The notes under the pieces: model-generated
The model's database searches: none
Told to the model about the DNA's origin: nothing
The model's input: the letters and a program-made list of their open reading frames with translations, nothing else
Program-made: the position numbers and the translations under genes
Assembly: GCA_964007475.1 (NCBI GenBank)
Contig: OZ023274.1
Location: 97,597,322 to 97,661,321 of the forward strand
Source: Hybos culiciformis
Taxonomy: Eukaryota; Arthropoda; Insecta; Diptera; Hybotidae
Length of the DNA: 64,000 nt
Reading direction: 5' to 3'
Shown here: piece by piece, positions 46,901-58,992 of the stretch
Layout: each line of letters opens with the position of its first letter
How positions within the stretch are numbered: position 1 is the first letter of the stretch

Positions 46901-49900
46901 TTAAAGTAATTATAATATACTACTTTCGGCTGCAGCGTTCCCTCATTTTTAGAATAACAACTTTTTATATTAAAAGCCTGCTAAAATCTTAATAAATTGC
47001 ATTAACACCGAGTAGTTAACATCATAACTATCTAAAAAAATACTCAATACTCCTGAATGTTTTTCAAAAAAAAAACTTATATGAGTTATTGGTTTTTATC
47101 TCTACATAAAAATTAAAATATTTCTCACTTCTATTTTTCTTAATACATACATTGAACTAGCTTACGTTCAACTAGCTTACATTCAACTAGCAGCATTATT
47201 TTTATTGAGAAATTTCATTATACTTAACGAAAACTTGTTCATTAACAGGAATTTTAGATAAACAACAATATGGTGCTACTCGATATGGACTAGTTCACTG
47301 CATGTATGAGCTTTATGGTGGTAATTGCTCAACTAATTTACTAACATCGCTGACCAAACTATTTACATTTTTCTTACAAGTAGAAGGTTTCACACTAGGG
47401 GTTCACGATATACTTGTTACAAAAGAAGCTGACATCGAGAGACGTAAGATAATAAGAGAATGTCGTGACGTTGGTCAAGCTATTGTAGCATCAGCTTTAG
47501 ATGTGGAAGAATCTATCGAACTACCAGAATTAATAGAAAAAATTGATGATGCATTCGTTAAAAACTCAAAATTTCGTGTAATTTTGGATAGAAAATATAA
47601 ACCAATACTCGATGGGTATACAAACGATATCAATCGAGCTTGTTTACCGCATGGATTAGTTTCTAAATTTCCTTTTAATAATTTGCAACTAATGGTGTTA
47701 TCTGGTGCTAAAGGTTCTATGGTCAATACAATGCAAATATCTTGTCTGTTGGGCCAAATTGAATTGGAGGGAAAGCGTCCGCCTTTAATGATTTCTGGCA
47801 AATCGTTGCCTTCATTTTCCACATTTGAAACATCGCCAAAATCTGGAGGTTTTATTGACGGAAGATTTATGACTGGAATACAACCACAAGATTTCTTCTT
47901 TCATTGTATGGCTGGAAGAGAAGTAAGTTGAAATTCCTAATTCATTGAAATTATCATTCTTATTTTTGCTTCAAAATAAACAAGAAATATTTTTTTAGGG
48001 CCTAATTGATACTGCAGTGAAAACTAGTCGTTCTGGTTATTTACAACGTTGTCTCATTAAACATTTAGAAGGCTTAAGTGTGGGATACGATTTAACTGTT
48101 CGTGACAGTGACAATTGTGTTGTGCAATTTCTTTACGGTGAAGATGGTATGGATATCACAAAAGCAAGTTTTTTGAATTCAAAATGCATGAAATTCTTAG
48201 ATGATAATGCTAATGCTATTTTGTATTCACGAGACATTGAAAAATATAAAGATGATGAGTTATTTGAGAAGGTTCAAAAATATTGTAAGAAAATAAAATC
48301 TTGGACAAAGAAACGTGGAAACACTCATTTGAAACAACGGTGTTCAAGTTTTAAGGAATTCTCCGCTGAACTGAGTAATGAACTAGAAGTTGAAAATCCA
48401 CGTAAATTAAGTTCTAAAACTGGACGCTTAAAACAAGATTCAGCTATTATTAAACTTTGGAAAAAGGCTGACGAAGATCTAAAAAAGAAGTATGATAAAA
48501 AATTTCAACGATGTCCAGATCCTTTAATATCCAAATTTAAGCCAGATAACAATTATGGATCAATTTCAGAATATTTAGAAACACTAATGCAACAATATGT
48601 AGATCTTAATCCAGGTCGTAAATCGAAAATACGAGATATAATTTATACAAAAAGTATGAAATCTATGGTCGAACCAGGTGAATCGGTTGGTTTGTTAGCG
48701 GCTCAAAGTATTGGTGAACCATCAACTCAAATGACCTTAAATACTTTTCATTTCGCTGGTCGAGGTGAAATGAACGTTACCTTGGGTATTCCAAGATTAA
48801 GAGAAATACTTATGTTAGCCTCATCGAACATTAAGACTCCTTCAATGGATATTCCATTTAAACCAAAACAAATTAAAAAAGCTGAAAAATTACGAATTAA
48901 ATTAAATAAAGTGACGTTAGGTGATGTTTTGCAGGGTACGTACATATAATATTATATTTTAAATAAACAATTATTCTAGAGAGATTGTGTAGACAGGGTC
49001 TGACCAAACCTCCAAAACTGTTTTGGCTCCCCAAAGTTTTCACATATTGGGTGCACCAAATCCATTTTTTTTAACACCGATTTACCCCATTCTTGAAGAG
49101 GGGGAGAGGCTGTCCCCAAGATTTCAAATCCTAGACAGCTTTGCGAAGAAAACTCCCGTTTCAAACAAAAATACCATAAAGTTATCATGGTGTACACTTT
49201 TTAGAACTACATCGGAAATAAATAATAAAATTACTTTTTATTTTATTTTATTTTTAGATATAAGAGTTAAAATTCGCTTAATACTGAGGCCTACACGTGC
49301 TTTTCAGTATACCTTACATTTCACATTTTTACCACCAGAAGCGTACGAAGATGAGTTTTGTGTTAAGCCAAAAAATATTTTAAAATACATGAATGAAACT
49401 TTTTTTAAGTTAATAATTCGTGCCATCAACAAACCCACTAAATCAAAATCGTCCACGTAAGTAAAATAAAAAGAAATATTTTTATTTTTGGTATATTAAG
49501 AATAAGAACAGTTTTCCAGAATTTAGTGGATTAAATTTTATAAAATGAATGAGAGATCAATTGATTGCAAAACGGAATAAGAGAATAAGACATTCTTAAT
49601 AATAAATTATAACATATTTGCATGAAATATTTTTGAACATTATTTCACAAAAAGCAAAAAAAAAATTAAAAATTATTATTTTCCAGTGTGGAAGTAACAA
49701 GTTCTGAAAAAGGACAAGTCAAAGATGATGACGATGATTATTCACCTATGGGGGATAATGATGAAGAAAAATTAACCAACAAAAAAACTAAAACTGAAGA
49801 TTCATCGGATGATGATCAGGTAATTTTAAGTAGAATGGTTTTGACAGAACATCAATAAAAATTAAGCAATTTTCTAGAAATAAAAAGATTGAAAAGCTAA

Positions 49901-52900
49901 AGTAAATACTAAAATATTAAAGTACGTTCAGTAAGTACGGATTGTCCGTAGCTAAGGAATTCCCTTTTCTGCAAAATCCTGCAAAGAACTTCTGCAAACC
50001 CCTACGATAAGGACAGCTGTGACATTTCATTTTAAAATCATATACATTGAAAAAATGTATATGGGCATATTAAAATGTGTCATTTGTTGTGTTTCAGATT
50101 TTGAAGAATAATTTGTAACATTTATTAATAATATGCTTATATGTATTTTGTTTAAGCAAATACAAATTTAATGAAATTTCAAAAATTCTGCACTTTCTTA
50201 AATGTTTTTAAGCTTAACACATAAAATTTATGAAAAATAAAAATTAATTCAAATTGTTTAGTAAAATGCATGAACAAAAATTGTGTGAATGTGTTTTTTA
50301 ATGTTGCCTCTTTGATATCTAATTAATAAAACACACTTCATCCATTTTATCTTTTATAAAATAATCAATTTATTTAGTTTGAAAGTTCTAGATCGAATGA
50401 ATGAAATATAAAAGGTTACTAGGATGATAAATATAAAACATTTATATTGTATTATACAACGAAGTATACAGGTTATTGGTTACTTTGCTACACTCCAACA
50501 TTTATTTTTACATATATTTCTGTTTCCTACTCTGCATTGAATCATGCTGAATATCGCATGCAAGTTCTTTAATAGAGAGTACTTTTTAAATAAGATCTTG
50601 TTTCACTTCAACATGAATTATTACTTCCAATTCACTAGTGATTCACCGATGAAAAAGTATTTCTATTTCTGAAACTAGTGTCATGCCATTGGTGAACAAA
50701 TATTAAAAGTACAAAGCACCTGATGTCTTATTAACATTATGCCTTCTTTACGAAGTTTCTTAATTTTTTCTTGTTTTAGCCAATTTTTATTTAAAAGTTA
50801 AAATGTTTGATATCTCGAAAAATAAAGAAGACATCGAAAATTTTTATTTAATTTGCATAAAAATTTGAAAACAATCATCATAAAGGAAGCAGTAAAGGAA
50901 GTAGTAAAATGTAAACAAGAACTCGGTATAAACCTTTTTAAAGTATATGGGTTCAACTAAATTTGATAAAATATGTAAATAAAATTAAAAATTTTATATT
51001 TTTATTAAACATTTTATATTTTTATTTAAAATTTTGTATTTTATTAAAATAAAAATATAAAATTTCAAATTTTATTTAGGAAAACAAAAAATTTTGTTAA
51101 AATCAACTTTTTTTTGTTTGTTTTTAATCAAAATTATCAATGTCCTTAGCTAAGGCCAACTAAAAAGTACTCCCAGAATACGGACTATTATGGGAAATTA
51201 TAAAATTTCCCTTTGCAGAAGTTTTGAGGTAGGATTGCATTACTGAACGATTTTTTGTAGAAATTGTCTGTATTTAAGGACTTTAGCTGTCAGATTTTGT
51301 CTTTCACAAACTTCAGATTGTCTGCAACGTAGGATTTTGTCACTAGCTAAGGACAATCTGTACTTACTGAACGTACTATAAATAATAATGAAAATAAATT
51401 TTGGATGTTATGTATATTAAGTCTAACAATTTCACAATTTAATAAAATTTAAACAAAAACAAAATCTTTACTTGAAACATTTTATCTGAAAAGGAAGCAG
51501 ATATTTGAAAATGTAGGATATCACAAATTAAGAAATTTTGATAAATTCTATTTGAATATTTTTAGGAAGATGATGACGCAACCGGTATGAGATTAAAAAG
51601 TAAAAAAGTTGATGAAAATGAATACGATGATCCAGAAGTAGAAGAAGAATTGAGCGATGCCAATGGTATTGTTTTTTTTTTTGTTCCCAACTATTTGTAG
51701 CTAGCATAATTATCATAAATGCATACTAATTTATTATATTAAACATTAATTATATTTTAAGAACAAGATGACGAACTTATTGAAGATTGCCAGTCACATT
51801 TGGATAACTCTGAAGAAAAAAGCAAACTTGATAATGAAGACGCATTAGATTCGAATATTTTGAGTCATCAGATGGTTAAAGAATATATTTATGATCAGGA
51901 AAACTACACTTGGTGCAAATTAACGTTTAATGTAAGATTACAGTTATTTTAAAAAATAAATTATATGATGTCGGTTAAATTAGAAAATTTTAGAGTAGAC
52001 TATAAAAATTCAGTTTTTGTTGATTCAACAATAGGATCCAAAAATGAGGGTTAGGATTTTAAAATTCGAAAAAATTGTAAATCGATCCATTCTAGTATTT
52101 ATTTAACATTTATCTTATATAATTCTTTTATTATACTCTCCTTTTATGTTTTAGCTTCCCATGACATACAAAAAATTGGATATATCAACCATTTTGAAAA
52201 ATTTAGCAAGTAGTTCTGTTGTTTATGAGGTTCCTCATATAAAAAGAGCAATCACATACAAACATAATGATGATTTAATCCTAAAAACTGAGGGCATCAA
52301 TATTGTTGTAAGTAGAATGTTTTATTATTATTGTCATGAATTGAAATAATTGGAGAATTTATTTTATATTAATAGTTAATTCTTCATTTTGTGTAAATAC
52401 ATATTTGTAAGTTATAAATTCTCTGAATTAAGTTTTCTCCATTCCAAAACAAAAAGCGTCGAAATAGAAAATTCGAATTTTTATACTAGAAAATAAAATG
52501 TTATAATTTTAACTATAAGTATAAACTATCTGATTTTTTATTAATTAATACAAATTTTTTTAAATTCCATCTTATTTAAAACTGAATTTAAAATTTTTTT
52601 TTATTATTTAGAATATAACATTTTTATTTTAAATTAATTTAATTCTGCAGGAAATGTTTAAATATAACAAGATATTAGAATTAAACCGTTTGTATTCGAA
52701 TGACATTCATTCGATTGCAGAAACTTATGGTATTGAAGCTGCGGCCAGGGTAATTGTTAAAGAAGTGAAAAATGTTTTCAGTGTATACGGAATTACTGTG
52801 GATCCACGGCATTTATTATTAATAGCTGACTACATGACATTCGAAGGAGCGTTCAAACCATTGAGTCGAAAAGGAATGGAACATTCGGCATCTCCAATGC

Positions 52901-53421
52901 AGCAAATGACTTTTGAATCGACGCTATCATTTTTAAAATCGGCAACAGTTTCAGGTTAGTATATTCAAATGAAATTCTTATTCAAAATAAAACGAATTTA
53001 GCAGTAGAAAAACACATACAGAAGGTCGAACACATACCTTTTTTTACGATATTATAAAAACTAAGAACTTAATTCTTTTTATTTCATTTAGCGTTGGAAT
53101 GAAAAATATAGAAGTAAAGTTTTTAAGAATATTAATATTAATATCAATCTTTTTTAAATGTAATTGAAAAGGTTGATATTAATTTTGTATGTGTTTTCTG
53201 ATTTTAGAAATCAATAATTTCAAAAACTAATCTAAGCATAAAAATATAATTCAAACATGTCGATTTATTTATTAAATTGTTACATTTTTATAATGCTTAA
53301 CTTCTTATTTACAACTACAGGACGTCAAGATGATTTGGATTCGCCATCATCAAGATTAATGGTAGGATTGCCCGTGAGAAATGGAACAGGTTCTTTTACT
53401 TTATTAAGTGGAATTGTGTAA
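43931..53421 (+). CDS. POLR1A: DNA-directed RNA polymerase I largest subunit (A190/RPA1)
   Basis: Thirteen coding exons: 43931-44276, 44681-44869, 45145-45334, 45392-46866, 47249-47922, 47999-48935, 49258-49456, 49687-49819, 51566-51665, 51762-51931, 52155-52307, 52651-52954, 53321-53421; 4971 bases, 1656 residues (human 1720), every phase consistent. Clamp zinc ligands C66, C69, C76, H79; second site C106, C109 with C213, C216. The catalytic [14 protein letters not shown] begins at N569 (metal-binding D571, D573, D575). The bridge helix region [17 protein letters not shown] spans the exon 5/6 junction (about 955-970); the trigger loop region ([35 protein letters not shown]) is near 1190-1230. 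Residues 1337-1450 are the acidic insertion typical of Pol I, in small exons. It transcribes pre-rRNA in the nucleolus. The exon 2 donor (GTGCGA) is weak and that junction is the least certain. Confidence 0.96.
44480..44500. repeat. TACC microsatellite in POLR1A intron 1
   Basis: CCTACCCACCTACCTACCTAC, about five units with one change, inside intron 1. Confidence 0.75.
47152..47192. repeat. 15-bp tandem repeat in POLR1A intron 4
   Basis: Three copies of TTSAACTAGCTTACR, the last truncated, in the intron before exon 5. No function proposed. Confidence 0.7.
48975..49200. other. G+C-richer insert in POLR1A intron 6
   Basis: Most introns here are very AT-rich, but this block (for example CTGACCAAACCTCCAAAACT, GGGGGAGAGGCTGTCCCCAA) is close to balanced. 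It is open on the plus strand toward exon 7 but the coding frame is not plausible as polymerase sequence and good splice sites skip it (donor 48936, acceptor 49257). Probably a fragment of a repeat element; no ends or coding remnant recognised. Confidence 0.45.
49921..51377. mobile_element. 1457-bp non-autonomous TIR transposon in POLR1A intron 8
   Basis: Left end AGTACGTTCAGTAAGTACGG continues ATTGTCCGTAGCTA; the right end is its inverse (CAATCTGTACTTACTGAACG then TACT), 32 of the first 34 bases matching. Subterminal parts also resemble each other (ACTTCTGCAAA-type words near 49998 and 51225). The interior is AT-rich with no transposase frame. The flanks are TTAA on the left and ATAA on the right, so a TTAA duplication is possible but not exact. 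It makes up most of intron 8 (1746 bp). Confidence 0.8.
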
Positions 53422-56400
53422 CTGACAAATGAAATGAATAAAAATAAGTTTTTTATATTTTTTTTTCAAACCATTTTTAGTTGGTTAAATACTTTATATG
53501 TAAACATAAATAGATAAAAATTAATAAAAAAAAATACATAAAAATATACATAAATTTAGAATTGATTTTGTTCAGTGAAGAATTTTATATATTTAGCTAT
53601 TGTATACTTAGTATATATGTATTGTATATGTATGCCTAGAAGATAGAAAGATAATTTTATTGAGTCGTAATACGTTCGTCAAGAAAGTTTCAACGTAAGA
53701 AAATAATTATTTTTTCTAACATAAAACTTAACTTTAAAACGATTAGCTTACATATTGATCTATTGATTTGTTTGTAAATTCCAATATATTGTTTTATCTC
53801 TTTAGTAATATTTGGCAGCCATTAAATATTTTCAGACCCTTGTATAGTGATATATTTTCTATTTTTTCATTTCCTGATCTAATCTAAAATTATTTCAATT
53901 CCTTAAAAACTGAATATTATGTACTTCTCTTATATATATTTAAGTCTACTAATTTTTTTATTTTAATTTCGGAACTTAAACGTTAAAATTAATTCTTTTC
54001 CATTTCAAAGCATCGAGCATCCACTGTATTGATGTTTATCGGTTTACCTTGATAGTGTTCCCTTCTCATCTCCTTGTTCTGAAGTTTTTGTAATATATTT
54101 TTATCTTTGTTATTGTGTGTGAAGAAAATAGTAGAGTTTTAAATTTTAAAGGCATTATGCCATCATCAACGAGCTTAAAACAACAATTATCTTTATCTTT
54201 TCGAATCCCAATCTTATCTTCCGTTTCTGAATCTTATGAACCGAAATTTTAATTCACCTCAGAAAAATCGTCATGAATGAATAATAATTACAATTAATGA
54301 TGTACAGAAAGATTTATTTACGCACAGTTTTTTATTTTTTTCTTAACAGCTAATAATTTTTCGAATAGAAAAAAAAGCTTAATTAAAGCACGATCGCGAT
54401 TTACTTATCTTTTAAATATTGAAAAAGGTTCTTTCGAATCATTTAATTTAATCGAATTCGTAGTAAACTATTGGTAGTGTTAAAAAAAAATTTTAATAGA
54501 GATTTATGATAACACTAGTAAACAGGGGAAGTTCATAAGCATTAACAGAAGAATAATATTAGAAATAAATCATTACATTGGAATATCTAATGCAGGTTTA
54601 TCACATCAAAGTTACATATAATTATTATTTTATTACAATGCCCTTTACTATAACAAATTAAAGACCGATCACCATAATATACGTATCACATCATATTTAT
54701 TTTAATTGCCTACTTTTTTTTATAAAGTTATAGTTAAATTTTTAATATTTTAATGAAATCTTTTTAAAGACCGTTCCTATACATAAAATAATTGTTTTAC
54801 TTACAAATTGAACTAACTATTCTACGACCAATGTTAATATCATCGTAATCTTTTTTAGTTTCAATTCAATTTTCTTTTGCGGAAAAAAAAAATTATTTGA
54901 AAAGAAAAATCATTTTAAAATAGTCGACAAAAATATTTTTAATTTCAGTTGGAATTTGAAATTCATATTGAAATAATAAAAATAAAATCAAAATTAAATT
55001 GGTACCTATATTTATATAACAAAAAAATATATAGTAAAAAATTTTCGAATTTATTAGAAAATTCTTTAATAAATAATTAGTTGAAATTATTTAAATTTTT
55101 AAATAGGTATTTCGTGTGCATAGAATTCTAAATCAGAAACAAAAATAAAAAATAACTTATAAAACTATTCGAAAAAACGGTTGAAAAAAAAAGTTTGTAA
55201 TTGTTGAGGTGTTCTTTAATTTTTTTATTGGTAAGTTAATATTAAAATGGATTGGATTTTTGTTTTAGTAGTTTAATTATCCCTCTGTCATTTATGATTG
55301 AGACAAAAATTTTCAAACATGTATATTTTTATTATTTCAAGCTGTATTTGAATAAACCAAGCAGAGAAAACCGAAACTAGTTTTATACTTAGAATATCAC
55401 TTCAAAAATACTGTTCTATGTTTGTTTTAACTTAAATTAATGTGATTATGTTTTTGTTTTTACTTTCAAAACTTTTACAACACAAATATTTGTAGAGAGT
55501 TTAAAAAGAATTTGTTTTTTTTTAAAGTATTTTTTAAATAATAACTTATATGAATATGTAAACTAATAAATATTGTTTTGCATTACAAAAATTTCACATT
55601 TAATTATTATTTATATTTATATATACATACATATATATACAAAATGATTAAAATAAGTTGGTATCGTATAATATCATTAATCTTTCTATTTAATTCTACA
55701 TTGTTGAAATGTATAATAATAACGAATTTATACATACGTAGTCATTCCATGTTAGCAATAATGTTTTGATTTATACATTGTCAAAAAATTTAAAACTCCG
55801 ATCTGAACCAGGTCATCATGGCCTGGTGGAGTAAAAATATTAATTACTGTACACAAATATAAACATATAACTAAATTATAATAATGGAAAAATCTAAAGG
55901 TAAGGGAATTGTGATAATTTTTTCATTAACTATACACAACAGATACTCTAATACCTTAAAATAATCTAAGAGTATTTTTCCATTTGAGAAGTGGAAAGAA
56001 TTTGATGTTTCCAGAAAAAAAAATAGGTGCGAACAAGTTATAAAAAAGAAGAGTATAAAAACAAAAATATTTAATAACGAGGAAATCTAAGTTTTCAAGC
56101 AATATAACGACACAATTTTTTCTAAACTGCATACTCAAACGTTTTTAATACTAACTACATATACTCCTCAGAAAAGTTGTTCAATCTCCAAACATCTGAC
56201 TTAGATTTTAGGTTTTAAGATACTTATAAACTTATAAAATTTTAACCACTTAAATTGTGTTTAAAAATTATCAACTAACACAAATGTAAATAAAAGTGGC
56301 TAAAGAAGATGCTGTATAATGTATATTTAATTTTATTATAAATATAATTTATGATATACATAATTAATCTAGACCTTTAAATACAAAGTAAATGAAAGAA

Positions 56401-58992
56401 ATGGAGTAGAAAATTTTTGATAAGAACAAACAATTGATGTTGAAAAATAAGAAATTTAATTAAACCAATATTTACAGACTTGTTTTACTATATGTATTAT
56501 ACTACACACTATGGAGACTATAGTTCTTATCAACGGCAATGTATTATTTTTGAAATGATATTATTTGTCGATATATAATATGATTTTCTTTCAACTAATT
56601 TTAAAAGTTCGGTTCGAACTTTTTTCATAAAATCTTAAATAGTCGCGTAAAAAAAATTAAAATCTACCCTTAATCTTATATAAATTCTAACATTATATTA
56701 TACCATAAAAAAAAAGAAAAGAAAACTTCCAAATTCGGAAAAATAATATATATATGAATATGATACACATGAAATTTATATTTATTTTATTTTTATTATT
56801 TAGTGAACGAATATTTTAGCAAAATTTTTCGTTCCATTGAAAATGTAGGTCATGTTTATTTGCAGCAAATCATAACTGTTATAGGGTACTAATTTCAATG
56901 CTGAAAATGTTTATCAGCACATCTTACATGAATTTTCTAATGTTATACAATTTTATATTTTTAATTATCGAATATGTTTATTGATATTATGTTGTTACAG
57001 CTAAACGGCGTCCGTTTTTATACCTTCATACATATTTATTTTGTGTAGGTACTGTATTATATTTCATACACATTTAAAACATCTAAATCTAAATAAATGA
57101 AAATAAAATGAATTATAATTTAATTATCACTTAGAAATTATTTAAGTTATTTAATTAAAGTTGTTATTTTTTTTTTTTTTTTAATATTTTTAAGATCGCC
57201 TGATATAATCCTAGTTTTATTTTGAACAGAAAGGTCCTTGAAAATATATTTCAAGAACGTAAAAATTAATAAAAAATTAAATTCTGCTTGGCTGATTTTA
57301 TTGATGATGAAGCAAAAAAAATTCAAGTAAATTTAGTACCTACAACATTCATGTAAATATTTTGTTATTCAGTTAGAATCATACACATATGTAAGTATAT
57401 ATAGCTGCCCTTTACTGCAATATGCAATGTATATAATATATATTAAATCTTGAGCTTTCCTTCAAACAAAATCTATGCTAAAAAAATTAGGGTCAAAATA
57501 ATCTATCTGCCTAGTTTTATCCAGTTATACCAATTAATTATTTTATTTTAAATATACAATTCAATTTCATCCTTCAATCATAATGTTACAATGTTAGGTT
57601 ATTTAAATTAAATATGTATAGAGTAGATACATTATGTATGTTATGTGTACATTTCCTAAAATAAAAAATATGTTAAAATATAATTAAATATTTCGTCATA
57701 AGTTTTCTATACTTTTATTATGTATATTTTGAAATTATTATTAATAAATAAAAATTAAAATTTGTTTTGATCTAGTTCTGAGTTTCTATCTGAGTATAAG
57801 TTTTAAGTTAAAAAAAATATTTAAATAATTTTGAATGTTACATTTTACATGTAATGAACTCATGTGATGAACATTATGTATAAATTGCATTCAATTTACT
57901 AATAATTTTTATATATATAATAACGATTATGAAGATAAATATTTAGTGAAGAAGACCTAGCATAAAAAGTACGTTTCGTATATATATTATATTTATATGT
58001 GCTATTACATGTCAAGATTTTTTTTTATTTATTTTCTTAATCTAATTCAGCTCGTTAAAATCTTCTTTTTTCATAATAATGATTGTTGTGAATCAAATAT
58101 TAATCAAATGAAATTTAACATAATGCAATTTTATTGCAATATTGCTAAAAATAATCAATATCAATTTTCGACATTTGAAAAAATATAATATCATTTATGT
58201 TTCTTTGCGTATCTACATATAAATGTTTTGTATTAACTGTGTTATCTATGTTGATATTTTATTTTATTATGTAAATAAATTATAAGTAATGGAAGAGTTG
58301 ATTCAAAAGCATCGCAACAATATTTTTAAATTTTAACCTTGTAACTACATCATACTCATCGGGTAGATAATTTCTGCTATGATAATAGTGTTCTTTTTAT
58401 ATAACTTCCCAAAAATTATTAAACATGGAAATCAAAATTAAAAACTCTAGAAATGAATTTATAAAAAAAATATATACCTACATTGCTACATTTGCATATA
58501 TGCAGTATTAAGAATTAAAAAATGTTTGACGATGATTCCATATTGATAAAAAAAATAAACGATTAAGATCGCTATTCAATGGTGTAGTATAAATAGATAG
58601 AATTATGTAAATTAAAATACATTTTAATGTGGTTTTCTTTTAACATAAAATTAAGTGTGAAATTAGTATTAAACTTAAAAGAAAAATAATATGCACAAAG
58701 CTCTTTGAAGTGAAGGTAGTGTTTTATATTTGTAGGAAAATGGTACGAGAATGAAACAGTCCAAAAAACTACTTCATCTTTTAAAATTCAAATACCTATA
58801 TGATTTTTAAAAGAAAATCCTATTCTCAAATTATTATATTTTGATAAAATTAAATTAATAATACAAATCTATTTGCACAAAAATAAAAGCTAGAACAGAA
58901 TTTTTGTTGAATTTTTCGTTCTTATATCTTCTTTTTTTAATTTTAAAGGGAATACAGTTTGATAACTTGTACATGTAATACAAATAATAATA
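53422..58992. other. Intergenic, no gene seen
   Basis: About 5.6 kb of AT-rich DNA. An AATAAA for POLR1A lies at 53437-53442, 16 bases after the stop. A short imperfect palindrome (CCAGGTCATCATGGCCTGG) lies near 55810 and a nine-base-pair hairpin (AAAAGTTCG-GTT-CGAACTTTT) at 56603-56623. The open frames at 55578-55769 and 57997-58188 are low-complexity and not recognised. The SLC6 promoter must lie near the right end. Confidence 0.5.
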
